The notes beneath the pieces were generated by a model. The model saw only the letters and a list, made by a program, of their open reading frames with translations. It was not told the origin of the DNA and did no database searches. Of a DNA stretch of 64,000 bases, positions 1 through 7,972 are shown in pieces; the stretch's first letter is position 1; every line of letters starts with the position of its first letter. The translations under genes were made by a program, and so were the position numbers. Source of the DNA: Halobacillus naozhouensis (lineage in GTDB: Bacteria; Bacillota; Bacilli; Bacillales; Halobacillaceae); assembly GCF_029714185.1 (NCBI RefSeq), contig NZ_CP121671.1, positions 2,542,001 through 2,606,000 on the forward strand, read 5' to 3'.

Positions 1-179
1 CGCTTTTTACTTGTAGGAGCACCTGGAAATCCACCCGTTACGATGGGCGGGAACCCATGCATCTCTTCGTCTTGAGGTGGTGCAATTCTTCTGCTGACTG
101 GGTCGTAACCAGTTGACTTCACTTTATTTCTTTTGCGTTGAGCTATACTTTTACGTACATAGTCAATATTTCTATTCAC
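1..179 (-). CDS. spoIVFA: Stage IV sporulation protein FA, N-terminal part (runs off window)
   Basis: Only about 59 N-terminal codons are inside the window; the gene continues past base 1. The peptide begins MNRNIDYVRKSIAQRKRNK and has the basic, Arg/Lys-rich cytoplasmic start typical of SpoIVFA, which in B. subtilis directly follows minD. SpoIVFA holds the SpoIVFB intramembrane protease inactive in the outer forespore membrane until pro-sigma-K is to be cleaved. The start is a GTG preceded by AAGGGG at good spacing. A sigma-E-type promoter lies just upstream, fitting mother-cell expression. The call rests on position, the N-terminal motif and the promoter; the M23-like domain would lie outside. 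Confidence 0.75.
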   Translation of the reverse strand, partial: MNRNIDYVRKSIAQRKRNKVKSTGYDPVSRRIAPPQDEEMHGFPPIVTGGFPGAPTSKK

Positions 180-211
180 TCTAACCCCTTCTCTCTTACA
201 CCTTTTCTATC

Positions 212-240
212 AGTCTATGGGGAGTAGATCGTGAATATGA
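212..240 (-). promoter_or_regulatory. Probable sigma-E promoter of spoIVFA
   Basis: On the minus strand TCATATT (234-240) and CATAGACT (212-219) are separated by 14 bases. These match the sigma-E consensus (KMATATT, 13-15 bases, CATANNNT) at every specified position. The site is about 33 bases before the spoIVFA start and downstream of the minD terminator, so spoIVFA can be switched on separately in the mother cell. Confidence 0.7.
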
Positions 241-305
241 ATCGTTTGAATTCAACAAAAATATATTTCCACTTATTGAAAATAAAGAGATTATGAAATC
301 AACGT

Positions 306-341
306 AAAAAAGCGACATTCCAACACCATGAAGGAATGCCG
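306..341 (-). terminator. Rho-independent terminator after minD
   Basis: On the minus strand a 9-bp stem (CGGCATTCC pairing with GGAATGTCG, one G-U) is followed by C and six T. It lies just beyond the minD stop and separates the mre-min operon from spoIVFA. Confidence 0.8.
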
Positions 342-356
342 TTTATATACGTGTTG

Positions 357-1154
357 CTAAGTGCGTAAACCGAAAAAACGCTTAACTTTGGCCATTAGAG
401 TTAAATCTTCTTCCAGGCTTAACAGCGGGACAGATTCTCCTAAGATTCGTCTTGCAATATTTCGATAAGCCAGCGATGACTTTGTATTCGGCTGAAGCGC
501 AACAGGCTCACCTTTATTAGACCCTGTGATGACCGCGTCATCATCAATTACGATGCCTAGTAAGTCAATAGAGAGAATGTTAACGATCTCATCTACATCC
601 AGCATATCGCCATTTTTCATTAAATGATTCCGGATTCGATTGATTACGAGCTTCGGCGGTTCAATATCCTCCTGTTCCAATAACCCAATAATACGATCGG
701 CATCTCGGACACTAGATTTCTCCGGAGTGGAAATGACAATGGCTCGATCCGCTCCAGACACCGCGTTTTTATAGCCCTGTTCGATTCCTGCCGGACAATC
801 GATAATAACATAGTCATAATCTTGTTTCAGTTCATCAACAATAGCTTTGATACCTTCTGGCGTAACCGCAGATTTGTCCGATGTTTGAGCGGCCGGTAAT
901 AAATGAAGGCAATCAAATCGTTTATCTGTAATTAATGCTTGCTTTGTTTTACAGCGTTCCTCTACTACATCTACAATATCGTAAATGATGCGATTCTCTA
1001 GCCCCATCACTACATCTAAGTTTCTAAGCCCAATGTCGGTGTCTACAAGGCATACTTTCTTATTCTGAAGAGCCAGAGCGGTTCCCAGATTAGCTGTAGT
1101 CGTTGTTTTCCCAACTCCACCCTTTCCAGAAGTAATTACAATAGCCTCACCCAT
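357..1154 (-). CDS. minD: Septum site-determining ATPase MinD
   Basis: MinD is a membrane-associated ATPase that, with MinC, blocks FtsZ ring formation at the wrong sites. The 265-residue protein begins MGEAIVITSGKGGVGKTT, the deviant Walker A motif of the MinD/ParA family. It ends in the amphipathic membrane-targeting helix (MAKVKRFFGL). The start chosen is the ATG after GAAAGGAGAA; a 22-residue in-frame extension upstream lacks family support. It overlaps the end of minC by 8 bases, so the two are translationally coupled at the end of the mreBCD-minCD operon, as in B. subtilis. Confidence 0.97.
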   Translation of the reverse strand: MGEAIVITSGKGGVGKTTTTANLGTALALQNKKVCLVDTDIGLRNLDVVMGLENRIIYDIVDVVEERCKTKQALITDKRFDCLHLLPAAQTSDKSAVTPEGIKAIVDELKQDYDYVIIDCPAGIEQGYKNAVSGADRAIVISTPEKSSVRDADRIIGLLEQEDIEPPKLVINRIRNHLMKNGDMLDVDEIVNILSIDLLGIVIDDDAVITGSNKGEPVALQPNTKSSLAYRNIARRILGESVPLLSLEEDLTLMAKVKRFFGLRT

Positions 1155-1833
1155 TAAGCATTCTCCTTTCAAAACTAGCCAAATCCGGTCTTCTTCTCGT
1201 AACTTCCTGTAAGGATTCAATTCGAATGCTGCCTTTCACTTCGTCAACAAAGCCACACTCCATATAAACTCCTTCTGACTCATAATCAGGGGCGCGAGAT
1301 AATTGGTCCGCAATCCGAAGCTGGTTAGGCTTCATGTAGGATGCAGCAATAATTGCCTGTTCATCGCCTTGAGTTCCTGCATGTGCCACCCCTCTTAAGC
1401 GTCCCATAATAAAAATATTACCTGTAGCCATCACTTGTCCTCCGGGATTTACATCGCCGATTAATAACATATCGCCACGGACTTCGAAAACTTGACCTGA
1501 GCGAATCGTTTTTACAATAGGTGTGACTTCGGTATTTTCTTTCCACGCAAGTGCTTCCTTCTTGGTCATAACTTCCGATTCAATAGCTTCTACAACCAGC
1601 CTCTGTTTTTCCCGGACGATTTCTTTTAACGTTTCTTGTTGCTGACCACTTAAATACCGTTTCCCTATCCGGATAGTTACCCGGATCATAGGTTCATCAT
1701 GATCCACTCCATTAACGGAAAGCTTCTGTTCAAGTTCATGTATGATCGACTCAAATGAACATTGATCATTTAAGTGAAGAATTAATCCATCTCTTGTTCC
1801 TTTTATCATTACAATTTGACCATTCACTGCCAC
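1147..1833 (-). CDS. minC: Septum site-determining protein MinC
   Basis: MinC is the FtsZ-polymerisation inhibitor recruited to the membrane by MinD. The 228 residues match the family length. The N-terminal domain (about 1-100) is followed by the C-terminal beta-helix domain, with the conserved stretch RSGQVFEVRGDMLLIGDVNP around residues 110-130 and further GDVNPGG/GRLRGVAHAG glycine turns. The start is a GTG preceded by GAGGTGAGGG. It lies between mreD and minD, overlapping minD by 8 bases. Confidence 0.96.
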   Translation of the reverse strand: MAVNGQIVMIKGTRDGLILHLNDQCSFESIIHELEQKLSVNGVDHDEPMIRVTIRIGKRYLSGQQQETLKEIVREKQRLVVEAIESEVMTKKEALAWKENTEVTPIVKTIRSGQVFEVRGDMLLIGDVNPGGQVMATGNIFIMGRLRGVAHAGTQGDEQAIIAASYMKPNQLRIADQLSRAPDYESEGVYMECGFVDEVKGSIRIESLQEVTRRRPDLASFERRMLNG

Positions 1834-1875
1834 AAGCCCTCACCTCAAAGTCTTAAACAATTCTCCTTTTCTCTC

Positions 1876-2403
1876 TTACGCACTGGTTAAATCTTCTGAC
1901 CATTGCTCTAATCGACTTTTCACGCATGGATATAAAATGATGAAAAATATCATATTGCCCGCAACTGTCGGGAGCAGCCGTAATGTTGCGTAAGTGCCCC
2001 ATGAAATCGTCGTCACTTGCACAAAAGAATAGATCATGTACAGCATCGTATCAGCTAGAGCCACACTAAGCACCGCTAACAATGAAGTCACAATAAAGTT
2101 TGCATGAACTAACTTCTTTAGCCCGTGCAAAACATAAGCAGTCATAGCATATGTAGCCATATAAACTCCGAGCACTCCTGTATATACTACGTCAATTAAC
2201 AAACCAAAGATTATACCATACCAAATCGCATGATAGGTATGATCTTTATCGTAGAAGATGGCAATGATGACAATTAAGCATAACACCCAATGTGGAGTTA
2301 TTAGTAGATCAGAATAAACGATATTGGCTGGTAATAAACTCATGGCCATCCCTTGTAAAGCGAGTAGGATGAACAGGGCGGCGGGGATTATATAGCGCCT
2401 CAT
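1876..2403 (-). CDS. mreD: Rod shape-determining protein MreD
   Basis: This 175-residue, very hydrophobic protein has about five membrane segments. MreD is part of the Rod elongation complex with MreB, MreC, RodA and PBPs, directing lateral wall synthesis. Its ATG overlaps the mreC stop (ATGA), the usual coupling of this operon. Similarity within the family is low, so the call rests on size, topology and position between mreC and minC. Confidence 0.93.
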   Translation of the reverse strand: MRRYIIPAALFILLALQGMAMSLLPANIVYSDLLITPHWVLCLIVIIAIFYDKDHTYHAIWYGIIFGLLIDVVYTGVLGVYMATYAMTAYVLHGLKKLVHANFIVTSLLAVLSVALADTMLYMIYSFVQVTTISWGTYATLRLLPTVAGNMIFFIILYPCVKSRLEQWSEDLTSA

Positions 2404-3281
2404 TGTTGTTCCCCTCCACCTTGTTCTTCCTCCGGGATGGATTGCATGTCCCGATCAACTACCATGACGTGATTGATATCAAACAAATCTGCAAAAGGTT
2501 CAACATAAGCGGTTTTAGTTAAACCAAATTGATCGTTGACCACTTTATCAATCTTACCAATTCTAAGGTTTTTAGGGAAAACACCGCCAAGGCCAGATGA
2601 GATCACTACATCTCCCTTTTTAAGCTCAACATCCTGTTTAATCCCCTCTAGAAGCAGACGCCCGCTTTCCTTATCATATCCTTCAATTAAGCCAAACACA
2701 TTATCTTCGCCCTCTCGAACAACCCATGAAGAGATTTTGTTCGAGCGGTCAAAACCACTTAACAGCTGGACAGTAGAGTGGAAAGCACCAACAGACTTGA
2801 TTTTGCCTACCATGCCCTCACTCGTAATGACAGCCATATCCTTAGCCACTCCGTGCTCTTCTCCTCGATTGATTGTCATTTGTTCAAACCACCGTTCAGA
2901 ACTGCGCGCAATGACTGTAGCTTGAATAGGAGTGTAATCACTTAATGATTCTGTCTTATCAATCGTTGCTCTTAATTCTTCATTTTCTTTCTTCAATTGC
3001 TGATTTTTTTGAATAAGTCCTTTATACTCAGCTAGACGTGATTTCAGAACTTCATTTTGTTCATAAACATGGAACATATCTTGGATATTGTTTGTTGTAT
3101 TCGTTATTAATTGGATCGGTGAGTGAAAAATAGATTGAGCCCAGCCCACCGTATCCTGAATAAACTTTTCTGGAACAGTTAATTCAGTACGATCTCTCAT
3201 TGAAAAACCTATAAGTACTACTAAGATGACGAAACCGATTAACACGGTCATCAGTCTTTTTCTGCGAATAAAAGAAGGCAT
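2400..3281 (-). CDS. mreC: Rod shape-determining protein MreC
   Basis: MreC spans the membrane once and links cytoplasmic MreB to extracellular wall synthases. The 293-residue protein has an N-terminal membrane segment (about 11-27), a coiled coil (about 65-110, rich in Lys/Glu/Leu) and the two-lobed beta domain with motifs such as VIARSSERWFEQMTINRGEEHG-like and GDVVISSGLGGVFP. Its C-terminus is acidic and Gly/Gln-rich. It lies 12 bases after mreB and overlaps mreD. Confidence 0.96.
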   Translation of the reverse strand: MPSFIRRKRLMTVLIGFVILVVLIGFSMRDRTELTVPEKFIQDTVGWAQSIFHSPIQLITNTTNNIQDMFHVYEQNEVLKSRLAEYKGLIQKNQQLKKENEELRATIDKTESLSDYTPIQATVIARSSERWFEQMTINRGEEHGVAKDMAVITSEGMVGKIKSVGAFHSTVQLLSGFDRSNKISSWVVREGEDNVFGLIEGYDKESGRLLLEGIKQDVELKKGDVVISSGLGGVFPKNLRIGKIDKVVNDQFGLTKTAYVEPFADLFDINHVMVVDRDMQSIPEEEQGGGEQQ

Positions 3282-3293
3282 AAATGCGGCTCC

Positions 3294-4334
3294 TTATTCC
3301 GGTTTCGGGCGAGACGCTACATTAGGTTGAGATCTAAAGTGTTGAATGTATTCCAGAGATTTTCCTGTACCTATTGCTACACAGTCTAGGGGCTCATCCG
3401 CTATGAAGACAGGCATGTTCGTTTCTTCACTAATAATAGAGTCCATGTTATTTAGGAGAGCCCCGCCACCAGTCAGGACGATTCCCCGCTCCATAATGTC
3501 TGAAGCCAGCTCTGGTGGTGTTTTCTCCAGGGTGTTCTTGACAGTTTCCACAATAGATTCTACTGTATCATGAAGTGCGCCAACGATTTCTTCGGATTTA
3601 ACGGTAATGGTTTTCGGTAACCCACTTAACAGATCACGACCGCGAATATCCATTTCTTCATTACTTTTGAAATTTCCTGCACCGCCAATTTCCATTTTCA
3701 CTTCTTCGGCCGTTCTTTCCCCGATCATGAGGTTATACGTTTTACGAACATGCTGGATAATTGCATCATCCATTTCATCACCAGCCACCCGGATAGATTG
3801 GCTCGTTACGATCCCTCCTAATGAGATAATGGCTACTTCTGTCGTACCTCCCCCAATATCTACAACCATACTGCCTGTCGGCTCCCATACAGGCATGCCT
3901 GCTCCAATTGCTGCAGCAAATGGCTCCGCAATGGGAAAAGCATCTTTTGCCCCTGCCTGTTTTGTTGCATCAATCACAGCACGTTCTTCTACCATAGTGA
4001 TGCCAGAGGGCACACATACCATGACATTTGGCTTGCTGGCAAATGTAGAACGTGTTTTTAGGGCTTGTTTAATATAATGCTTCATCATTTGAGCTGTTGT
4101 TTCATAATCAGCTATAACACCGTCTTTCATCGGTCGAACAACAGTTATGTATCCAGGTGTGCGTCCAATCATGTTTCTTGCATCATTTCCTACCGCTTCT
4201 ATATCTCCTGTATGAGCATTCTTCGCCACTACGGAAGGTTCGCGTAAAATAATTCCTTTATTTTTTAAAAAAACTAATGTATTTGCAGTTCCCAGGTCAA
4301 TTCCTAAATCTTGAGAAAATCCAAATAAACCCAA
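3294..4334 (-). CDS. mreB: Rod shape-determining actin homologue MreB
   Basis: MreB is a bacterial actin that forms membrane-associated filaments guiding cell-wall elongation. It has the actin-family phosphate motifs DLGTANTLVF near the N-terminus and VVDIGGGTTEVAIIS near residue 160, plus GIVLTGGGALL near residue 285. The start taken is a TTG preceded by AAAGGAAG at 6 bases, giving 346 residues beginning (M)GLFGFSQDLGIDLG, which fits the family length. A longer in-frame reading from 4406 adds 24 unsupported residues. Confidence 0.96.
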   Translation of the reverse strand: MGLFGFSQDLGIDLGTANTLVFLKNKGIILREPSVVAKNAHTGDIEAVGNDARNMIGRTPGYITVVRPMKDGVIADYETTAQMMKHYIKQALKTRSTFASKPNVMVCVPSGITMVEERAVIDATKQAGAKDAFPIAEPFAAAIGAGMPVWEPTGSMVVDIGGGTTEVAIISLGGIVTSQSIRVAGDEMDDAIIQHVRKTYNLMIGERTAEEVKMEIGGAGNFKSNEEMDIRGRDLLSGLPKTITVKSEEIVGALHDTVESIVETVKNTLEKTPPELASDIMERGIVLTGGGALLNNMDSIISEETNMPVFIADEPLDCVAIGTGKSLEYIQHFRSQPNVASRPKPE

Positions 4335-4485
4335 TACTATCTTCCTTTCTAAAACCCGTTTTACCAAACAGGAAGAACATCTAATTTTTATGAGAAGAAG
4401 CGCCAATTATAAGATAGTCCTTATAAATGGCGCTCATATAGTTCATCAATTTAATTATACGAAAAATCATAGAAAATAGATAGTG

Positions 4486-5175
4486 TTACAAGTATCCTTT
4501 TTCTTTTAATGAAATGAACTTTCTGTCACCAATTACAAGATGATCTAATAATTCTATCCCAATCATCTTACCACATTCTTGCAATCTCCTGGTAACATGA
4601 ATATCTTCCTGTGATGGCGTAGGGTCTCCCGAAGGATGGTTGTGGGCACAAATAATTGAAGCAGCCGAACGTTTGACTGCTTCCTTAAAGACTTCACGCG
4701 GGTGTACAATCGAGGCGTTTAAGCTTCCGATGAAAATTGTCTGACGGTGGAGAACCTGATTCTTCGTGTTCAAAAATAAAACGATAAAGTGTTCCTGTTT
4801 TAGTTCACGCATTTCTTCCATTACGAAATCTGCTCCATCTTCCGGACTGCGAATCATATACCTTTCCACAGGTTTCATCTGCTGAATTCTTCGTCCAAGC
4901 TCAATAGCCGAAAGAATAAGAACGGCCTTTGCTGCCCCAATCCCTCGAATGGCCGTTAATTCTTCAATGGTCGCATCTTTTAAAAGTATAACCCCTTCGA
5001 AATGAATCAACAGCCTCTGCGCAAGGGAAGTGACAGATTCTTGTTTCGTACCACTCCCTAGCAAAATAGCTAGTAGTTCCTGATTTGATAACTGAGCTGC
5101 TCCAAGCTCTATTAACCTTTCTCTCGGCCGATCCTGTTTGGGTACATCTTTAATCATGATACTTGTTTCAGCCAT
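4486..5175 (-). CDS. radC: RadC family JAMM/MPN protein
   Basis: The 229-residue protein has an N-terminal helix-hairpin-helix-like part (TAIRGIGAAKA, about residues 70-80) and a C-terminal JAB1/MPN metalloprotease fold. The metal motif HNHPSGDPTPSQED lies around residues 180-193. The family was once linked to DNA repair, but its true substrate is unknown. It lies between maf and mreB as in B. subtilis. The start is not strongly fixed: the nearest purine-rich site is about 14 bases from this ATG. Confidence 0.93.
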   Translation of the reverse strand: MAETSIMIKDVPKQDRPRERLIELGAAQLSNQELLAILLGSGTKQESVTSLAQRLLIHFEGVILLKDATIEELTAIRGIGAAKAVLILSAIELGRRIQQMKPVERYMIRSPEDGADFVMEEMRELKQEHFIVLFLNTKNQVLHRQTIFIGSLNASIVHPREVFKEAVKRSAASIICAHNHPSGDPTPSQEDIHVTRRLQECGKMIGIELLDHLVIGDRKFISLKEKGYL

Positions 5176-5220
5176 TGACGCTTCGCATCCCTTCTTATCT
5201 ATTCCTCAAAAGAAAGAAGG

Positions 5221-5787
5221 TCAGCCAGGAGCGATCTTAAAAGCAGTCAGCTCCCTCGTTAATTTTGAAATAGGTAACCCGACAACATTAAAATAGTCCC
5301 CTTCAATTTTTTCTACCAGAAGTGCCCCTGAACCTTGAATTCCATATCCTCCAGCTTTGTCCAATGATTCCTGTTTGCTTAAATACCATTCAATCTGATC
5401 GTGCGATAATGTCCAAAAATAAACTTTTGTACTTACTACGAAGGAGACCCAGAGACAGCTGTCCCTAATCGAAACCCCCGTATAAACTTTATGACAACTA
5501 CCACTTAGCTGTTTCAACATAGAATAGGCCTCATCATAGCTCTCGGGTTTTCCCAGCAATTGTGTCCCTTGATAAACGATCGTGTCGGCGGTCAAGACCA
5601 CTTCATTTGCCGATCGAGAAATGGCAGTATTCTTTTGTTCTGCAAGGTTCTGTACGACGTCTTCTGGATTCATATCTTCTGAAATCACTTCATCCAATAA
5701 ACTTGAGCGGACTTCAAAGGAAAAACCAGCTTGTAACATGAGCTCCTTCCTTCGAGGTGAAGCCGAGCCTAGAATAAGGTCAGGCAA
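5221..5787 (-). CDS. maf: Maf family nucleotide pyrophosphatase
   Basis: Maf proteins hydrolyse dTTP/UTP or modified nucleotides to monophosphates and affect septum formation when overproduced. The 188-residue product starts (M)PDLILGSASPRRKELM, the SxSPRR substrate-binding motif. It also contains VLTADTIVY (catalytic Asp) and the KPESYDEA segment. The start is a TTG preceded by AAAGGACG. It sits between spoIIB and radC. Confidence 0.95.
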   Translation of the reverse strand: MPDLILGSASPRRKELMLQAGFSFEVRSSLLDEVISEDMNPEDVVQNLAEQKNTAISRSANEVVLTADTIVYQGTQLLGKPESYDEAYSMLKQLSGSCHKVYTGVSIRDSCLWVSFVVSTKVYFWTLSHDQIEWYLSKQESLDKAGGYGIQGSGALLVEKIEGDYFNVVGLPISKLTRELTAFKIAPG

Positions 5788-5955
5788 AGGGACACGTCCT
5801 TTCTTTTGAGGTACCTATAGTTTACACAAAAACAAAGCTGCATAAGATTATCTACTTTCTATTTATGACTGTTCATGACTTGGGAGAAATAGTCGAATTC
5901 GTAAGTGAAGGTTGATTTTTCACAGCAGTTAAAAGAAGCATTGTTCTGATTATTA

Positions 5956-6801
5956 CTATTTTTTCATTTGCTCAAGCGCCTTCGCAAACATAAGCCAAAC
6001 AATCCCGTTTTCTCCTTCATTCGCCCACTTTTTTATGGCATTAGTGAAATTCCCGTCTGCATGCTCTGTTTCTTGCCACGTCTTCAGCAGCTGTTTCCTT
6101 TCTTTTACAGGGACATCTGCAAGAGACTTTCCTTCTAAATGTTGGATAATAGTATTCACGACAGAAGACTGCGCTTCAGAAACCTCTACATTTCCAGCTG
6201 AAACAGACCATGTTTTAATGTAAGTAGGGATGTCACCAGCTGAAAGTTCTGCTGCAATCAGTTCGACTTCTGCTTGATTAGCTCCACTTCCTGCAAGTAA
6301 ATAATATTGGGATTCGCGTTCCCATATGACAGACGGCAGAGATTGTTCAGTTAAGTCCGCTTTCCATTCATTAGCTTTGGCTTCACTTGAAAAAACTCCA
6401 GCCTGGACGATTAATTTATCTAAGCCGGGAAAATCGACGGGAACGGTAGCTGAAGGAGTGGACTGGACAGCCTTCATGTCTGCGTTGGCTGCTCCACTAG
6501 TTGGACTCGCCTCATCTGTAACAGATACAAACATTCGCAACAATAAAAAACCAAGAGCCAAACTAATCACCAATGCTGTAGCAATAGATAATCCTATATT
6601 CTTCATAAACGATGGACTGCTCGGTTTTTTCCCTTTATGCGGCATTTCATGTACGTGCATCTGCGTCGATTCTCCCCAATAATCATAGGAGTCTTTAGCA
6701 TTAGTAGAAGCTGCCTGCTCTTTTTTAGCTTGGACGATTTCTTGACTAATCGGATCTTCTTTTTTTCGTAAGGAAATAGAGATTTTATTATTTCGGCTCA
6801 T
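5956..6801 (-). CDS. spoIIB: SpoIIB-like SPOR-domain sporulation protein
   Basis: SpoIIB binds septal peptidoglycan and helps thin the polar septum and start engulfment. The 281-residue protein has a charged cytoplasmic N-terminus (1-65), one membrane segment (about 70-92), a linker, and a SPOR-like domain (about 125-200, starting KLIVQAGVFSSEAKANEW). Overall identity to B. subtilis SpoIIB appears low from memory, but architecture and location between comC and maf support the name. A sigma-A-like promoter precedes it. Confidence 0.8.
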   Translation of the reverse strand: MSRNNKISISLRKKEDPISQEIVQAKKEQAASTNAKDSYDYWGESTQMHVHEMPHKGKKPSSPSFMKNIGLSIATALVISLALGFLLLRMFVSVTDEASPTSGAANADMKAVQSTPSATVPVDFPGLDKLIVQAGVFSSEAKANEWKADLTEQSLPSVIWERESQYYLLAGSGANQAEVELIAAELSAGDIPTYIKTWSVSAGNVEVSEAQSSVVNTIIQHLEGKSLADVPVKERKQLLKTWQETEHADGNFTNAIKKWANEGENGIVWLMFAKALEQMKK

Positions 6802-6845
6802 TCTATATCACTCCTGCTTGGGTTTCTACCAACCCTATCACAAGG

Positions 6846-6874
6846 TTTATAAAAAACTAGCTGAATTTTGTCAT
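6846..6874 (-). promoter_or_regulatory. Sigma-A-like promoter of spoIIB
   Basis: The minus strand reads ATGACA (6869-6874), 17 bases, TATAAA (6846-6851), close to the vegetative consensus, 45 bases before the spoIIB ATG. Confidence 0.5.
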
Positions 6875-6897
6875 GTGTCCTTCGACAAGTTTCCCTG

Positions 6898-7656
6898 TTA
6901 AAGAAAGAATCGAGTTATATACCATTCAATTATTTGTGCACCTGAGAAAAAGGAGGTCATAGTACCTGCTGCGATAAAAGGACCGAATGGAAAAGGCTGA
7001 TGTCTGGATATCAAACCAGTTCGAAGAAGAACGACACAAACTATTGCTCCCATTACAACAGCTAAAAAGAAAGAGACTAGTAACAGCTTTATTCCTAAAG
7101 CGAATCCAATTAACCCTAGCAGTTTCATATCGCCTCCCCCCATCCCCCCGCGACTGACCATAATAATTACAGCTGTCCCCATCAGACCAACTAAAGCACC
7201 CAGGATGGCCGTCCACCATGTCCCTGAGGGTGCGAGTACACGGTAAATCATGATCAATATGAAGAAAAAGACGAGTACCTTATCCGGGATAATCATATAG
7301 CTTAAATCACTTACAACAATTATATGGAGCAAAGACATCAGCAATAGAGCTAACGCTAATTCGGGTCGGAAGCCTATCAGAATATAACTACACATAAATG
7401 AGATTCCACTGGCACATTCCATTAGTGGATAGAGGAGGGGAATTTTTTGTTCACAATAGCGGCATCGAGCGCCCAAGAAGAGGTAAGAAATGAGGGGGAT
7501 GAGATCGAACCAAGATAATGAATGAAGACATTTCGGACAATACGAGCGCTTTCGTTTGAGAAATTCTCTTTTTGGAACACGCAAACCGACAACATTAAAA
7601 AAAGAACCGAACAATAGGCCAAGTATAAGAAAATAAAAGCTAAAAACCGTAGTCAT
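6898..7656 (-). CDS. comC: Prepilin peptidase / N-methyltransferase ComC
   Basis: This A24 aspartic membrane peptidase cleaves and N-methylates type IV-like prepilins (ComGC and relatives) needed for DNA uptake. The 252-residue protein has two CxxC pairs (Cys40/43, Cys65/68) in the cytoplasmic loop and the catalytic aspartates in VSDLSY (Asp117) and GGGDMK (Asp176), with about eight membrane segments. It sits between folC and spoIIB as in B. subtilis. I saw no clear ComK box in the short region upstream. Confidence 0.95.
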   Translation of the reverse strand: MTTVFSFYFLILGLLFGSFFNVVGLRVPKREFLKRKRSYCPKCLHSLSWFDLIPLISYLFLGARCRYCEQKIPLLYPLMECASGISFMCSYILIGFRPELALALLLMSLLHIIVVSDLSYMIIPDKVLVFFFILIMIYRVLAPSGTWWTAILGALVGLMGTAVIIMVSRGGMGGGDMKLLGLIGFALGIKLLLVSFFLAVVMGAIVCVVLLRTGLISRHQPFPFGPFIAAGTMTSFFSGAQIIEWYITRFFL

Positions 7657-7743
7657 TATGCTTACACCTTTTTCTATTTATTTTTTATAGGGGGTTATTT
7701 CTGGGAGAGATTTTTCTGAAGTACGATGACTTTCAAGGAGAGC

Positions 7744-7773
7744 AAACGGTTGAAGAAAGTTATTCAACCGCTT
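7744..7773 (-). terminator. Hairpin after the GGDEF remnant
   Basis: An 8-bp perfect stem (CGGTTGAA with TTCAACCG) begins immediately after the TAA of the GGDEF fragment, as expected for the old gene's terminator. The following T stretch is short, so it may be weak. Confidence 0.45.
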
Positions 7774-7834
7774 ATTTCATATTTTCGTAACCAGCCACGC
7801 GATTACGGCCGCTTTGTTTGTTCCGGTCATAAAA
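7772..7834 (-). pseudogene. C-terminal remnant of a GGDEF (diguanylate cyclase) gene
   Basis: The minus strand encodes FYDRNKQSGRNRVAGYENMK before a TAA. This is the typical end of a GGDEF domain (ALYxAKxxGRNRVxxY). The frame has a stop four codons upstream of this stretch and no longer domain is found, so only the last 20 codons survive. A hairpin directly follows. It is most simply the tail of a deleted cyclic-di-GMP synthase gene between folC and comC. Confidence 0.6.
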
Positions 7835-7972
7835 TCTAAAAATCTAATTAATGTGAACCACATCAAATTACCTGTTAATCGTTGACTTGTTTACTGTTGC
7901 ACCCCATTACATAAGTCATTTTTCCTATAAAGGCTGTTTCAGATAAATTATATATTATCATAGAGGTTCTTA

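Noticed and set aside
2536..2925. Plus-strand open frame antisense to mreC
   Set aside because: Low-complexity Ser/Pro/Arg composition typical of the reverse complement of a real gene, with no ribosome binding site.
3607..4077. Plus-strand open frame of 156 codons antisense to mreB
   Set aside because: It mirrors the conserved mreB codons and shows no domain or start signal of its own.
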